Of a stretch of 64,000 bases of DNA, positions 46,822-60,400 are shown in pieces. Within the stretch, counting starts at the first letter, position 1; every line of letters begins with the position of its first letter. Location of the stretch: positions 28,722,782-28,786,781 of the forward strand of contig NC_065535.1 in NCBI RefSeq assembly GCF_932294415.1. The letters are read 5' to 3'. The position numbers and the translations under genes were made by a program. The notes beneath the pieces were generated by a model. The model did no database searches. It worked only from the letters and a program-made list of their open reading frames with translations, and was not told where the DNA came from. This DNA is from Quercus robur (Eukaryota > Streptophyta > Magnoliopsida > Fagales > Fagaceae).

Positions 46822-49800
46822 TTAAAAGTAATAATGTTGTAGATTAGTTACATTCCAAGGACATGGAACTACATTTTCACCCAAGTCTTCCAAATAATAA
46901 GCTCCAATACTAGCCACTGATATTATTCTATAAGAGCCTTCCCAATTGGGACCCAACTTTCCCCAGGCCTGGTTTTTGGTTGTCCCTACTACCTTCCTCA
47001 AAACTAGATCTTCTGGGGCTAATGGCCTTAACTTCACTCCCTTGTCATATCCTTACTTAAGCCTCTGCTGATAATGTGTCATCTTCATTGCAGCCACTTC
47101 TCTTCTTTCCTCAACTAAATCTAAGCAGGCTGAGAGCAAGCAATTATTCTCCTCGATGCTAAACTGATTAGTTCTTAGGGTTGGGAACCCTGCCTCAATA
47201 GGGATTACTGCTTTTGCCCCATAAGTCATTGAAAAAAGAGTCTCCCCAGTTGATCTTTAGGGTGTAGTGCCATAAGTCCACAACACATGGGGTAGTTCAT
47301 CCACCCACCTCCCTTTGTTGTCATCCAACCTTTTCTTCAACCTAGACACTATGGCCTTATTTGTAGCATCGGCCTGACCATTCCCTTGTGGGTAAGCTGG
47401 AGTAGAATACCTACTCCTGATCCCCAACTCCTCACAGTATCTTTGGAAGGCTTTACTATCAAATTAAAGACCATTGTCCGAGATTAACGTGTATGGGACT
47501 CCAAACCTGATGATGATATTTCTCCATATAAACCTCTTAGCATCCACATATCCTTGATATTGGATAGAGGTTCAGCCTCTACCCACTTAGTAAAGTAGTC
47601 TGTCCCGACAAGAAGCCATCTTCGGTTTCCCATGGCTCGAGGAAATGGTCCCACTATATCCAAGCCTCACTGAGCAAACAGCCAAGGGCTGGAAAGTGAA
47701 TTCAAAACCCCCTAGGTTAGTGAATATTCGAGGCATACCTCTTACACTAATCACACTTCCTCACATAATCCTGAGATGTTCTTTGCATGCTTGGCCACCA
47801 ATATCCTTGAGTAAGGGCTTTGTGGGCCAAAAACCTCCCTCTTGTATGACTCCCACATATTCCCTCATGCAACTCTTCTAACAAGGACTCCACTACCTCA
47901 GGATGTACAGACAATAAATATGGCCCCGAATGAGAACGTTTATACAACTTTTGTTCTTCGGACAACCAATAATGGGGATCATTCCTATGTATTTTCTCTG
48001 ACTTACCCTTATCCTTAGGTAACAATCCTTGTTTCAAGAAAGTAACCAAGGGGTCCATCCAGCTTGGGCCAACTTAAATACTATGTACCCCAACCAAGGG
48101 CTTCTCCACAAGAGTGGAACTAGCTATGTCTTTAACAATAATGACCTAAGGCAGATTTGACCCTAGAAAGGTTGCTAGCATAGCCAAAGAATCTGCATGA
48201 GAGTTTTGTCCCCTTGGGATTTTCTTTAGAGTAAAGCCCTTAAACTAAACCTGAGCTTGTCTAACCTTAACGAGATATCTCTGCATGCATTCATCCCGAG
48301 CCTTAAACTCTCCATTAACCTAGCCCACCACCAATCGTGAGTCTGAATATACCTCTATGACTTTTCCTTTCAATTTGTTAACCATCGCCATTCCAGCTAA
48401 CAAAGTCTTGTACTCAACTTCATTGTTAATAATTAGGAAACCCAACCGCAATGACTTTTCCATCACCAGCTTCTCGGGAGTTATTAATACAACTCCTACC
48501 CGTGCTCCTTTTTGGTTGGCTGCTCCATCAGTGTACACCTCCCAAGTGGGGACAATAGAGACTGAGATTGACATAGTCTCCACTATTCCTTTTCCCTCAT
48601 CAGTTACACTTTCTGTAAACTCCGCCACGAAATCTACAAAAACCTTTCTTTTTATTGCAATACGAGGCATATATCTGACATCATAGGCACCCAACATGGT
48701 CCCCTATTTAGCGATTCTGTCCGTGTAATCTGATTTTCGTAAGAGTGCTTGCAAGGGAAGCTGGGTGAGCACCACCACAGTATGTGCCTGAAAATAATGT
48801 GGAAGCTTCCTCATGGCGTGTATAATGGCCAACACCACCTTTTCCAGGGGTAAATAGCGTGTCTTAGCTTCATGCAAGGACTTGCTAACATAGCAGATGG
48901 GTCTTTGCACCTCACTCTCATTTCTGACCAAAAATAGACTAACTGCATAATTTGTGACTGCTAAGTACACATACAAAACTTCCTCTTTCTTGCATCTAGA
49001 AAGGACTGAAGGGTGTGACAAATATTACTTGAGCTCCTTAAAGGCCAACATATACTCCTCGGTCCATTGAAAGTCCTTCCACTTGTGGAGGTGCTGGAAA
49101 AATGGACGACACCTATCCGCTGATCGGGAGATTAATCTATTCAGAGCTGCTGCCATCCCCGTTAGTTTTTGTACCTCCTTAGCATTCCGAGGAGGATGCA
49201 AGCTATTAATGGCCTTAATCTGGTCAGGATTGACCTCAATTCCTCAGTGTGTAATCATATAGCCTAGAAACTTTCTCGAGCTGATCCCAAAAGAACACTT
49301 AGATGCATTTAAGCTCAGCCTATGTTCCCTCAACATCAAGAACACCTCCCCCAAATATGCTAAGTGCTTTACAACCTGCTTGCTCTTTACCATCATATCA
49401 TCAATATATGCCTCCACATTCCTCCCAATCTATAACTCAAACATCTATGTCACCATTCTTTGATACGTGGATCCCGCATTCTTAAGGCCAAAGAGCATCA
49501 CCCAATAATGGTAATTTCCATTAGGTGCGCAGAAAGCAGTTTTTTCTTGATTAGCTAATGCTAAAGGTATCCGGTGGTACCTTTGGAAGACATCCAAGAA
49601 ACTCATCCGAAGATGTCCAACTGTTGCATCCACGAGTTGATCAATCCGAGGAATAGGGAAAGGATCCTTCGGGCAAACATTATTCAAATCCGTGAAGCCC
49701 ATGCACACACACCACTTCCCATTTTTCTTCTTTACTACTATGATATTAGCCAACCACTTGGGGTAAAAGATCTCTTTGATTGCCCCTGCTTGCTTAAGTT

Positions 49801-50683
49801 TGTTTACTTCTACCCTTACTGCCTCAATATGCTCTTTTGACGAACGCCGATGTGGCTGCCTTTATGGTGTCGCCTTTGGATTCACATTCAGTTGATGACA
49901 TATAAACTCGGGGTCAATCCCAAGTACGTCATAGGTACTCCAGGCAAACACATCCATGTTGTCCTCTAAGAACTTCACCAAGGCTGTCTTTTCTAAGAAT
50001 GGCAACTAAGACCCCACTTGAAAGAAATTTTCTTCATCCTATCCAATCAAATTTTTTCCAACTCCTCGAACAGCACCCCCTGAGACTCGGTACCAAGTCC
50101 TACTTCGAGACCCTTTGATTGCTATAGGATTCACTCCTTTTCTACCATGGCTTGACCTGTGGATTGCCGTGTAATGGTAGTTATCAGACATTGCCTAGCC
50201 ATTGCTTGATTTCCTACTAATTCCCTATCTCTTCCTTGTGTGGGGTACTTAACTTTCAAGTGTAAGATTGACGAGACTGCTCCAATAGCATAAAGCCATG
50301 GTCTGGCCAAGATAGCTGTGTAAGGGGAATAGGCCTCCACAACAATGAAACTGAATTGCACTTCCTCGTATCCTGCAGGGGACTACCATCCTCCCATCAA
50401 AACCTATCAATGGTAAGTCATACCTCTCCAAGTCCTTGGGCTTTAAATTCAACCCTTTATACAGGTCAGGGTACATAATTATCACTCCACTCCCCTGGTC
50501 TACCAGGACCCTTTTTACATCATAGCCACCAATCCTAATGGTTACTACCAAGACATCATCATGTGGCTGGAATGTTCCCTCCTTATCCTCCTCCGGAAAA
50601 CCCAAAATGGGTGTGGCCACCATCTTGGCCTTTTTGAGTGTCCAATCCCTATCTCCTGAATCAAGGCCCACAGCCATAGACAT
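46822..50683 (-). pseudogene. Gypsy pol remnant: protease, reverse transcriptase, RNase H, integrase
   Basis: Going down the minus strand: protease with VLVDQGSGVIIMY (about 50510). Reverse transcriptase with KKKNGKWCVCMGFTDLN, NVCPKDPFPIPRIDQLVDA and FGLKNAGSTYQRMV (49753-49445). The catalytic AYIDDM lies near 49405. RT connection/RNase H with LAVTNYAVSLFLVRNE, KSLHEAKTRYLPLEK and a second RNase H with WEVYTDGAANQKGARVGVV and VYSDSRLVVG (49021-48320). Integrase zinc-binding part with GICGSHTRGRFLAHKALTQG and YWWPSM, catalytic core with SDNG and the YSTPAYPQGNGQADATNK segment. A C-terminal piece LAPEDLVLRKVVGTTKN follows, with the stop at 46822. The order RT-RNase H-integrase defines Gypsy. 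Numerous stops rule out a working polyprotein. Confidence 0.9.
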
Positions 50684-52074
50684 GACCCCAAATAGGTCCC
50701 AGCGTCGCCCCTAGGCTTAGCGAAAATCACATTTATTGTGCCTAATGCTAGCCAAGGAGCTCCACCCCTCTGATACCCAACTCCTGAATGCCCGAACTGA
50801 CCTATAGGCTGATGCAAGAATTGACTTAGCTTCCCTGCCTTCACCAGTTGATCTAAGTGATCCCGTAAAGTTCTACAGTCCTCTGTGGTGTGCCCTTTTT
50901 CTTGATGATAATGGCAATAAAGGCTCTGGTTCCTCTTGGAAGGATCCCCACCCATCTTATTGGACCATTTGAAATATGGTTTATTCTTTATCTTTTCTAG
51001 TATTTGATAGACTGGCTCTTTAAATAATGAATTAATCACTTGAGCCCCCGCAGATGATGTCTGATTGGAGAAGTCTCTCCTACAGTAGTTATTATGATAT
51101 CCTCCTCCCCGAGGATCCATTTTCTCTAGGAAAACCTTAGCTTTGCCCTAAGGACAAGCTTCATTCACAATGATTTCCACAATTCATGTTTCATTGGGAG
51201 CCCCACTTTAAATGTTCTCATTGTTACATCTTCAAAATCTCCATCTATTTCATTGTATGTTTCCCAATACCTATCCAAGTAGGTCTTAAGAGTCTCACCC
51301 TCCCTCATGGCCATGGACAAAAGAGAGTCCAGGGGTTTTACTACATGTTACAAATCTTGCTCCAAATGCCCTTGTTAGCTCCTCAAAAGATCTTATTGAC
51401 CCCTCCTCTAAAGCATCAAACCACTGCATAGCCACAAGCTCGAGGCTGGAGGGGAAAACCTTGCACATGAGGGCTTTATTGCCAGAATGAATTGCCATCT
51501 TTTGATTGAAATGGCTCGCATGCTCCATATGGTTAGACCTTCTGTTGTAAATGGTAAATGTTGGCTGTGAAAACCGATGGGGAAGCCTGGCCTTATTGAT
51601 TCTTCTAACAAAGGGTGATTTAGAAATTTGTAGAAGTGCTTTACTCATCACATCATTCCCCATGCTATGGTAAGATGACCCTTGCTCGCTCTTGTACTTG
51701 CCTTTTTCTAGTTTATCCTAGTGTGATGATGCTGAGAAGGACTCATTGGATGGAGTTCTTGACCTATGGCAATATGAGCGATCCCTACTTCCCCTTGATC
51801 CATCACTTGATGAGGGTGAAGAACTCCTATCATGCTCCTTTCGCCGCAGTTTATTGTGCAAGTGATCTATCTCAAGCTGAAACTTTCGAGTCTCTTGATC
51901 ATGTGAAATATGACTTTTGGTCCTCAAGTGACTCCTTTCTGTATGTTCAGTGTGATAAGACTCTATCATGACACTTGGTGTATGGTGCATGTCTCTCATT
52001 CGCTCCAAATTTACAAATTAATTTTCCCTTTGTGAACCAATAGACTCCTCTCTATTTTGCTCCAAGTTGGCCAT
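50684..52074 (-). pseudogene. Gypsy gag remnant
   Basis: The start is MANLEQNREESIGSQREN at 52074, 53 bases inside the LTR. A basic S/R-rich region follows. The gag core reads INKARLPHRFSQPTFTIYN, HFNQKMAIHSGNKALMCKVF and MQWFDALEEGSIRSFEELTR. A zinc-finger-like CHYHQEKGHTTEDC precedes LRDHLDQLVKAGKLSQFL. Stops occur after SASSH, GHEGG and repeatedly around 51150-51290. Confidence 0.85.
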
Positions 52075-52108
52075 GACTACTTAGGATAAACCCACAACAA
52101 TACTTTTT

Positions 52109-52125
52109 CCCACAAACGGCGCCAA
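52109..52125 (-). other. primer-binding site of the Gypsy element
   Basis: The minus strand reads TTGGCGCCGTTTGTGGG one base after the LTR. The same type is found in the 4.5-kb element. Confidence 0.8.
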
Positions 52126-52126
52126 T

Positions 52127-52837
52127 TGTAAGGACATAAAAATCAAATAGCCCAATCCCACTTAGAATATTAAGGATTGTGCAGCTCAACTATGCCCAAA
52201 TCAATAGATATTTGTAAGAGAGTAGGTTAAACAAAAAAGGAAAGGGCTTAGCCCGAGGACAAAAATAGGGAGAGCTTCACTACAAATCAAAGTTTACGTA
52301 TATATAAGGCTTATCACAAGCTTGCCCGAGGAGGCAATCTTACACAGAATTATACACTGTTCACTTTCTTCTCTCAATGCTCTTGTTCTAGTTTCTCTCT
52401 TTCCTTTGTTTTTCTCTGCCTCCCTTTCACTTAGAAGTTCCTTTTCCTTATATACTTCTCAGCCCTTTACATCTTGGCCCTCCATCTCCACCTATCCAGG
52501 CTCTCACTATGACACTTGTCCCCTTAAACTTCTGTTGAAGGTGGTAGAAGGAGTTGGTTAGCTGTGGATTCTACTGTTCAAGTCACTTCCTCATCAATGC
52601 AACTAATAAAGCTGTTGTCAGTCATTTAATGCAGAGGCAGTAGGATAACTCTCACTGGAGACTTCCCCTACTTTCCATGATTCTCTCTCTACACCTCATC
52701 CTCCTCGTTTGGACTTCCCAGTAGTCTCTTGTCTCTTCCCCTCCCATCCTCGGGTAGATCCCCTCTTCGGGCTTATGATGCCTTAATAATGACGATAACA
52801 GCTTATTGAACCTTTCCTTGGTCCCCGGGCCCCCACA
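52127..52837 (-). repeat. 5' LTR of the Gypsy element
   Basis: 711 bp with the same ends as the left copy and TATAT on the outer side. Confidence 0.92.
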
Positions 52838-53017
52838 TATATATTGCATCAATATTAACCACTAGTTAGGCCAAATTAGGTACTAATAGTGGATTTTTAC
52901 TAGTTATTGTATTATTTACAGGTATTTAATTCCTTGATCTTCAATACAAGTACTCCCTACTTGTAGTTGACCTAAATATCATACAGATAGAATATGACAA
53001 AACTTAAATACAATACT

Positions 53018-53530
53018 TTAAGTGTTGTTCTTTAGGTTCACCTCTTAAAATTCAGCCATGTGGCTACTTAACTAAAAAATATACTTCCATCCCATGAGAA
53101 AAAATCCATATAGCTGAATTTTAAGAAGGGAATCTATAGAATAGCACCTAAGTCTTGCTTGATAGAATATATGCATCTTACATTTATTACTATAATTTAA
53201 AAGACAGTCGTGATGGGCTTTGTAACCTAAGGGGGATGGGAGTCATGTGATTACTATAATTTAAGTGTTGTTCTTTAGGTTCCCTTTTTAAAATTCAGCC
53301 ATGTGGTTACTTAACTAAAAAATATACTTCTATTTCATGAGAAAAAATCCAGATAGCTGAATTTTAAGAGGTGAACCTAAAAAACAACACATAAGTCTTG
53401 TATGATAAAATATATGCATCTTACATTTATTACTATAATTTAAAAGACGGTATTCATCAAAAAAAAAAAAAATTAAAAAATTAAAAGACGGTGGTGATGG
53501 GCTTTGTAACCTAAGGGGGATGGGAGTCAT
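53018..53530. repeat. tandem duplication of a small inverted-repeat element
   Basis: A segment of about 245 bp is present twice, first from 53018 and again from about 53262. Each has AAGTGTTGTTCTTTAGGTTC at one side and an imperfect inverse (AGAATAGCACCTAAG or AAACAACACATAAG) about 130 bp later. They enclose matching AAAATTCAGC(C/T)AT arms. Each copy ends with GATGGGCTTTGTAACC. The core resembles a MITE that was duplicated together with flanking DNA. Confidence 0.75.
53440..53492 (+). repeat. micro-retroposon footprint with an apparent empty site nearby
   Basis: TTAAAAGACGGT at 53440-53451 recurs at 53481-53492 around ATTCATC plus an A-run. The matching position of the first tandem copy (about 53191-53215) reads straight through as TTTAAAAGACAGTCGTGATG with no insert and a single target copy. 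Confidence 0.75.
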
Positions 53531-54000
53531 GTGGCTAAGACAGCGTGCAATAAATGCTCTAGGTTTGGAGACGTATTTTGTTGAAAAAATGATAATAATA
53601 ATTTTGACATTAATGAGTTGGGCTATTCTTAATTATAAATATATAGAGAGAATGAAATCTAACTAAGTGGATGAGAAAAATGCAACCTAGAATTTGTGAA
53701 GGACAAGATAGTAGCCCTTTTTTCTTCTCTTGGCTTTAATAAGAAGGAAAAGAAAGAAGAAACACTTTTTTCTGTCTATTTCGTAAACAAAATGTCATTG
53801 GAAGATGTAGTATAGAAACGAAAAGCATAATTGTTAGTAGGCTATTTTTTTTTTTTTTTTTTTTTTTTTTGGAAGAGTAGAAGATATACATGTTTCTTCA
53901 CCTGGGGGTTCAACCACCACCTAACCTTTTCCTAGGCCAACAAACGATGTTAAATGATACAATTAATTCATTTATCTGTACTACCATCTGTTAGTGTGTG

Positions 54001-54043
54001 TCTCAATCTCTCTCAATCTCTCTCTCTCTCTCTCTCTCTCTCT
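54001..54043 (+). repeat. CT microsatellite upstream of the BODYGUARD-like gene
   Basis: CT-rich run, common in plant promoters and leaders. With the second run at 54316 it brackets about 270 bp of probable leader or promoter. Confidence 0.85.
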
Positions 54044-54314
54044 GAACATTAATCTTTAAGAGAAGCAGTCCCACACTCTTTCAAGTGCATGAGACATCAT
54101 TAGGGAGTGTGGTACCAAAGAAGGTTGGAAATGGTAGGTTTGTTTCCACGACCCATTTGCCAGAAACACCTAAAGAACCAAGATTTACATTCTTCTGTTG
54201 TGTTTCTCATTTGGGTTGCATAGGGATTTTCTTGTTAAAAGAAGAGAGAGGGAGCTATTTACACTGAGAATCTAATAAGCCAATATGGGTACCTTCACAT
54301 TTTCCTTGTGACCC

Positions 54315-54315
<1 letters not shown>

Positions 54316-54347
<32 letters not shown>
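54316..54347 (+). repeat. CT microsatellite just before the BODYGUARD-like start codon
   Basis: A run of about 15 CT units ends 56 bases before the ATG, so it probably lies in the 5' leader. Confidence 0.85.
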
Positions 54348-54351
<4 letters not shown>

Positions 54352-54402
54352 TGGGTGTTTATTTCCACTAATATTGTGTGTTCCTGGTGGTTGTTCTGTG
54401 AA

Positions 54403-57400
54403 ATGGCTGTGATTGGCAAAAGCAAATCTGTTTTAATATTAACTGGGAGAGTTATAAACGAGGCTGTGAGCTTCATTGTCTTTTCTGTTCTAGACCTCAT
54501 TGATTTCCTTCTTTGTTATGTTTACAAATTAGTTGATTTCTTTATTGAAGCTGAATGGAAACCATGTTATTGCTCGTCTGGCAAAGAAGTCATCACTAGC
54601 AGTGGCAAAATCTTGGTTTCAGAACAAGGTGAATCCAAGATTGTTTGCCTTAGTTCCACCAAGGTGCAATTGGAGGAGATCTCAGACACCCTTTATACAC
54701 GTCCTTCTCTAGTGTCTGAGGTCTCAAATTTGACTGTGACCGAACTCAAAAGGCTCAAGGTTGATAAGACCTTTGTGCAATCTTGTGAGAAAATCAAGAA
54801 AGGTGGCACGGTACGTTCATCATTCACTGTAAACTCTTCCCTTGTTGAAATGCTTCAAGGAAAGATGGGGAGGCAGCTATTACATCCCATTCCAAGATGG
54901 TCCGATTGTGATTGTAGCTTTTGCAACTCTTGGACCTCTTCTTGCAAAGAAACTCTTTTTGTAAGAGCCGAAGGCCCCAAAGGTAACAATTTATTATTTA
55001 TGTTAGAATAATAGTTAAATAATTAATTTTGCATAATTTCTTAACGCGATTTAATTTTTTGTGACAAATATTATTTTATTTTGGTTTCAGAATAGATGGG
55101 TACAAGTTCAAATCTTATCTTCCTTTTAACCCATATTTAAAAAGTTAAAATGGTTAAACTTTTTTTTTGGTTTAACTTCATTTATTCACACGGTATAACT
55201 TTTTGGAATATACGGTAGTTTGTCATTTCACTAATAAATACGTAGGTAAACCTACTTTGTTAATGTCCTTTGATCGTTTTTAAGCTAATAGTTAAAAAGT
55301 AATCTGATTAATTATCGCTAATGATTCTTCTTTATAAAATCTATATCTTAAAGTTGGTCTTTGCTTATGATGTCAGAAAAAGCACAAGAAGATGTGTTGT
55401 TCATTCATGGCTTCATTTCATCATCGGCATTTTGGACAGAGACATTGTTCCCGAATTTCTCAAGTGTTGCTAAATCTAGCTATCGCTTGTTTGCCATTGA
55501 TCTTCTTGGATTTGGAAGGAGTCCTAAGCCGACTGACTCCCTCTACACGCTAAGAGAGCATTTAGACATGATTGAACGCTCTGTCATCGAACCACATCAA
55601 GTTAAATCCTTCCACATTGTGGCTCATTCTTTAGGTTGCATTTTGGCTCTAGCACTCGCTGTTAAGTACCCTGGCTATGTGAAATCCCTAACCCTTCTTG
55701 CACCGGTACATTTCTTTATCTATACTATTATTTAAAGGACTTCTCCTATTTGGATTCCTCATTTTTTAGTTCAAAAATGCTTTACCCTATGTTTAAGTAG
55801 AGAAAAAAATAAATGACAATTTGGTAAAAATACAACTTTAACTCTTACTAAAACATAACCTAGAAAATAGAGTCATTTTCCTGTTAATTTTCAAATTGTT
55901 TTATTTACTTATAAATTATAAAATAAAAAAACACGGTTTTTTTTCTACAAAATAAAACCGCTAAAAAAAAAAAGTCTAGTTGTTAAATTATTTATTTCTG
56001 ACAAGGAATCGACCATTTTTTAATTAAATTAAAACCTTTTGAATACAAGTCTTTTGTTTCATTTTGGTATTCTACTTTATACTTCACCCCTAACCACAGC
56101 GTGTTTTATATATACAAAAATATTTTCTTCTAAAATAACCAAATTTTTTTTAAAAAAAAAATCATACATGTCAGATTATAATTTATGAAATATAAAATAG
56201 AATAAAAAAATGGCACAAAAAGTTTGTATTTAAAATGCTTTGTCTTATTATGAGTGTTTCACTTTATCTTTTACCAATCACAATTTGTATTATGTAATTT
56301 TTTTTACTTAACAAATAATTAAATTTTAAAATGAAAAAAAAAAATCAACATTTCATAGTTTATAAAATATAAAGTGAAATACTAAAAATGAAATAAAAAA
56401 TATTTATTTATTTTATCTACCTTAATTTATGAGAAATTATTACATCCATAGTATAAATTACAATCCTTATATCATAAGGGGCGGACCTCACGAGAGACTC
56501 ATAGATGAGACTAATTCACTTGTGAGTGGAGGAATTCGTCGGCAACAAAAAGTATTTTGTGATTTTGACATATTAGTTTTTTTTCTTTTTCTTTTTTGAT
56601 GTGACATACATGTTAATCATCTCTTTAACGTTAGATAATATTAATACATACGCCGCATGTAGGAGATAATAATAACAAGATAGACCTAATTAATAATTTA
56701 TGTTAAACTAGATAATATATTAGTTTATTCATGGTTTATCAAATAATAATAATTTATTCAGGGGAATAATGCTTTAGTGTCAAACTAATAAGGTCTCCCA
56801 AACTCCCAATTGAAAGGTCTGCTGTCCGACCAACTGTCCAAATCTTGGGGCGGTTATTAGGCCAGGTGTCTTAGAACTACCCCCAATTTCCACTTAATTC
56901 CCCTTATTGGGACACGAACCTTACCTCTTGTTTGGAAAGTGGCACTCACTCCATTAAGAGCACCCACACTAGATGTGGAATATGTACCAAATGCTAAATA
57001 TTTGGCACATATCTCACACCAAACCCAATTTTAGCCCATTTAGTAGATATGGTAAAATTTTTTTTTTTTTGCAACATTGAACAATACCGTGGCAAATTTG
57101 CCACAGTACGAAAGAGATATGATATATTGTTTGTTGTTTGTTTATTGTGTTGATGTGTAGTAAATATTATTTTAATATATAGAATTGAATTATAAAACAT
57201 CTGATAAATGGGATGTTGTAAAATGATGTGGTAAAATAATAAAGTAAGCATTTGATGTGGTAAAATGGCATAATTTTTGGAACATCTGCTACGGATGCTC
57301 TAACCATTCATACTTAACCAAGATAATATAAAGAACAGTGATATGCAACAATATTTTCGCACAAAAATTCTAAGTAATGAATTGTTATTGATTTTCATTT

Positions 57401-60400
57401 TGAAACAGTCAAGAAAATTACTTTTTTATTATGTATTATTAGCATCTTGCAACGTAGAATATGCAGTGAAATCGTTATGAACGTAACATTTTTCTAATAT
57501 AAATCGATATTGAAAATTCTTTCTGCATGATATGTATGATCATTTTTGGTATAACATGGCAGCCATATTTCCCGGCACCAAAGAGTGAACAAGCCACACA
57601 GTATATGATGAGAAGGATAGCACCAAGGCGTGTTTGGCCACTGATTGGGTTTGGAGCTTCAATGGCATGCTGGTACGAACACATATCCAGGACTATTTGT
57701 CTTCTCATATGCAAGAACCACAGGTGGTGGGAATTTCTTGCCAAACTTATTACTAGAAACAGGTAATTGTTCAACCTACCACCTTAGACTGTGTCAATGC
57801 TCACTCAACCTCTCAAATTCTATACATTAATTTTTGAGTACGCCATGTAGTCATGTGCATATTTTCATCTAGAGGCTTTCCAAATCAGCGCAATTTCTCT
57901 ATTTTATAATCCAACTACCATAGTACCCATCCAAGATCCAACCATTTCTTTACCTTATTTTTTTCTTGGGGTCAAAACGTCAAACTCAACATATAAAAAC
58001 ACAACCAAAATATTTTTTTTTTTTTTTTTTTTTTTTTAAACAAACACCACTAACATTTAATGCAAGAACAATATTTGTTTGACAAAGTTTAGTTTCAAAA
58101 TACTTTGAATGTATCTTCTCTAATTTACTACGTAAAAAGTTATAAGACTATCCATCTATATTATTTATACAATTCACATGCCTTATTTTAAAAAATCATA
58201 TGATTAAAACTACTTGTGAATTATTATATGAACTGTCACATAGTAGATTGGAAAAATATAATTCCAAAATTGGTTTGGATCTAAATTTTTTCCATGCATA
58301 GGTTTATTATTAATACAATTATAGGCTACCTACCTCTAAATGGATCATATTAGAAACATAACGTACCTTTTATTTATTTTGTCCCTCACGCTCGCTAGCT
58401 AAACCTTTTTTTTTCTTTTTTTTCATTTAGGTCAGTAAAGTACTTCTCTCAAGATCAAAAGAAAATTATCCTCACAACTCACAATGGAAAATCTATAACT
58501 CTGCCAAAAAAAAAAAAAAAAAAAAAAGATCATAAGTAAGATTTGTCCAAGATATACTTTTAAAAGAAAAATTATAAGAACACACTCAAATTTACTCTTA
58601 GGGTATGTTTGAGATCCGTTTACTTTTCTGAAACTGAAAACTTTTAAATGAAAATTTGTTGAAAGTACTGTAGATAAAGGTAAAAGTTAGCTGAAATAAT
58701 ACAGTGAGACCTATAAATAGTACCAAAAAGTGCAGTAGGACCCATGAATAGTAACAAAAATAAGCTGAATAGTAAAATAATTTGCCAAAAATAATTTTGC
58801 AAAACATACACTTAATTTCACAACTTGTTAATATGTGCAATAATGAGTGGTAGACATTTTCTACTCTCTTGTACTTTTAGTCGATATAACACAAATTAAC
58901 AAGGTGTGAAATTGACGTGAAATTGTATGTTAACAGGACCATCTCTGATTCTTCTCTTCCTGCTTAGTTTTGTTTGTTTAATGAATTTCCCTTCTACCAA
59001 CAAAAAAAAAAAAATTGTCGTGAGAGTTTAAAGATAGGTGTCTCATCTTTACTCTTGAAATGGCCGTGCCCGTGCCCCAGCTAGTACAAAGAAAAAGATA
59101 GTAACAGGGGAGTTTCAATTAGTGGGGGCCAAGATCATAATGGTGTTACTGCATGTTGGTACTCGAACATCAAAGTCATATTGAAATTGACAAGACTATA
59201 TAATATGGGATGAAAGTATACAGTTCAGATATTGATTGGTACACGGCATAATAGACAAAAATATAGTTGGCTTTAATGATTTGAAGAAATGTCATTTTAA
59301 TCTCCTTTTCAGGTAAAGAAGAAAAATATTGTTTTTTTTTTTTTTTTTTTTTTGGCTGAGAGAAGAAAAATATAGCTCTGAACTCTAATTTGAGGCCATT
59401 GGAAATGAATACAAAATTGGGATAAGGGGAGTTAAACTATTCGTGAAAAGATAGTCATTTATAAATAATATAAGAATTTTTTTTTTGGGAGAAAAAATGA
59501 TATAAGAATTTTAATAATAAATATTCCCAATTTTGTTGGTCAAATTGTTTATTACACTATTACTCACATTTATACTTGAGTTCAAATTTTTATTTAATTA
59601 ATTTAGTTTGTGTTTCATATAACTTATTTTATTTTGTTTTGTTTAAAGTAGGTTGGATAAAAGTATAGTGGTATCTATAAAATATATTAATTATACCTTA
59701 GCCAATATATGAATTAAATGTTTTCAAATTATTTTTTATTTTATAAATTTCTTTTTGAGGTATATGATTCACATATGTGTATTTTAATTTGATCTAAAGT
59801 GAATAGAGTGTAGCTTTAACCCACAAAGTTAAAATACTAGATTCCAACCAAAATTACAAGTGTGTAAATTGTAATTAACTCAAATAATTAATAAAAGGAG
59901 GAAATTAACATTAATTTAAAAAACTAAACATATATGAGGTTTAAGTGATATGAGAAACATAATGGAAGGAAGTATCAAAGTTTAAGTGATTCAGCAAGGG
60001 ATTACTTGAAATATACATGTTGAAGTGAATGTCTTAAAACATATAGAAAATCTAATTTCCCCATAAGCACAATACATGTGCCTCTTGAAAAAAAAAAAAA
60101 ATGTTTTACCAATCTTACTATAAAATGTATAAAGAAATTAATAAATAAGTAATACAAAATATTTTTTTTTTTTTTAAATTGTAAAAATTATGACAAAATT
60201 TGAAAGATTCATACGTCACTTTTTTATTAAATTAATTTTATATATATCACATGATTTTTCTACCACTTTCATCACAAATTAATAACAGGTGTGTTTGTGA
60301 TTGATGAACTATTGGTTTCATATGAATCCACCAACTTTTATTTGACATAATCAATGGCACATAGTAAATATTGTGTTTATAAGAAGAAAAATTGAGGGCA

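Larger units (their letters stand above)
41150..52837 (-). mobile_element. full-length, decayed Ty3/Gypsy retrotransposon with antisense accessory gene
   Basis: Two 711-bp LTRs begin TGTAAGG and end CCCACA as written on plus. TATAT flanks both sides in an AT repeat. On the minus strand the order is LTR, primer site (TTGGCGCCGT...), gag, protease, reverse transcriptase, RNase H, integrase, spacer with tandem repeats, antisense gene, purine tract, LTR. By eye the LTRs differ by roughly 6-7 percent, so the insertion is clearly older than the 4.5-kb element at 32352. Many stops interrupt gag-pol. The antisense accessory gene between integrase and 3' LTR is typical of the Tat-type branch of plant Gypsy elements. 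Confidence 0.93.

Noticed and set aside
54085..54267. Small upstream frame before the BODYGUARD-like gene
   Set aside because: It lies between two CT repeats in the probable leader or promoter and shows no family resemblance. Without transcript data it cannot be called a real upstream frame.
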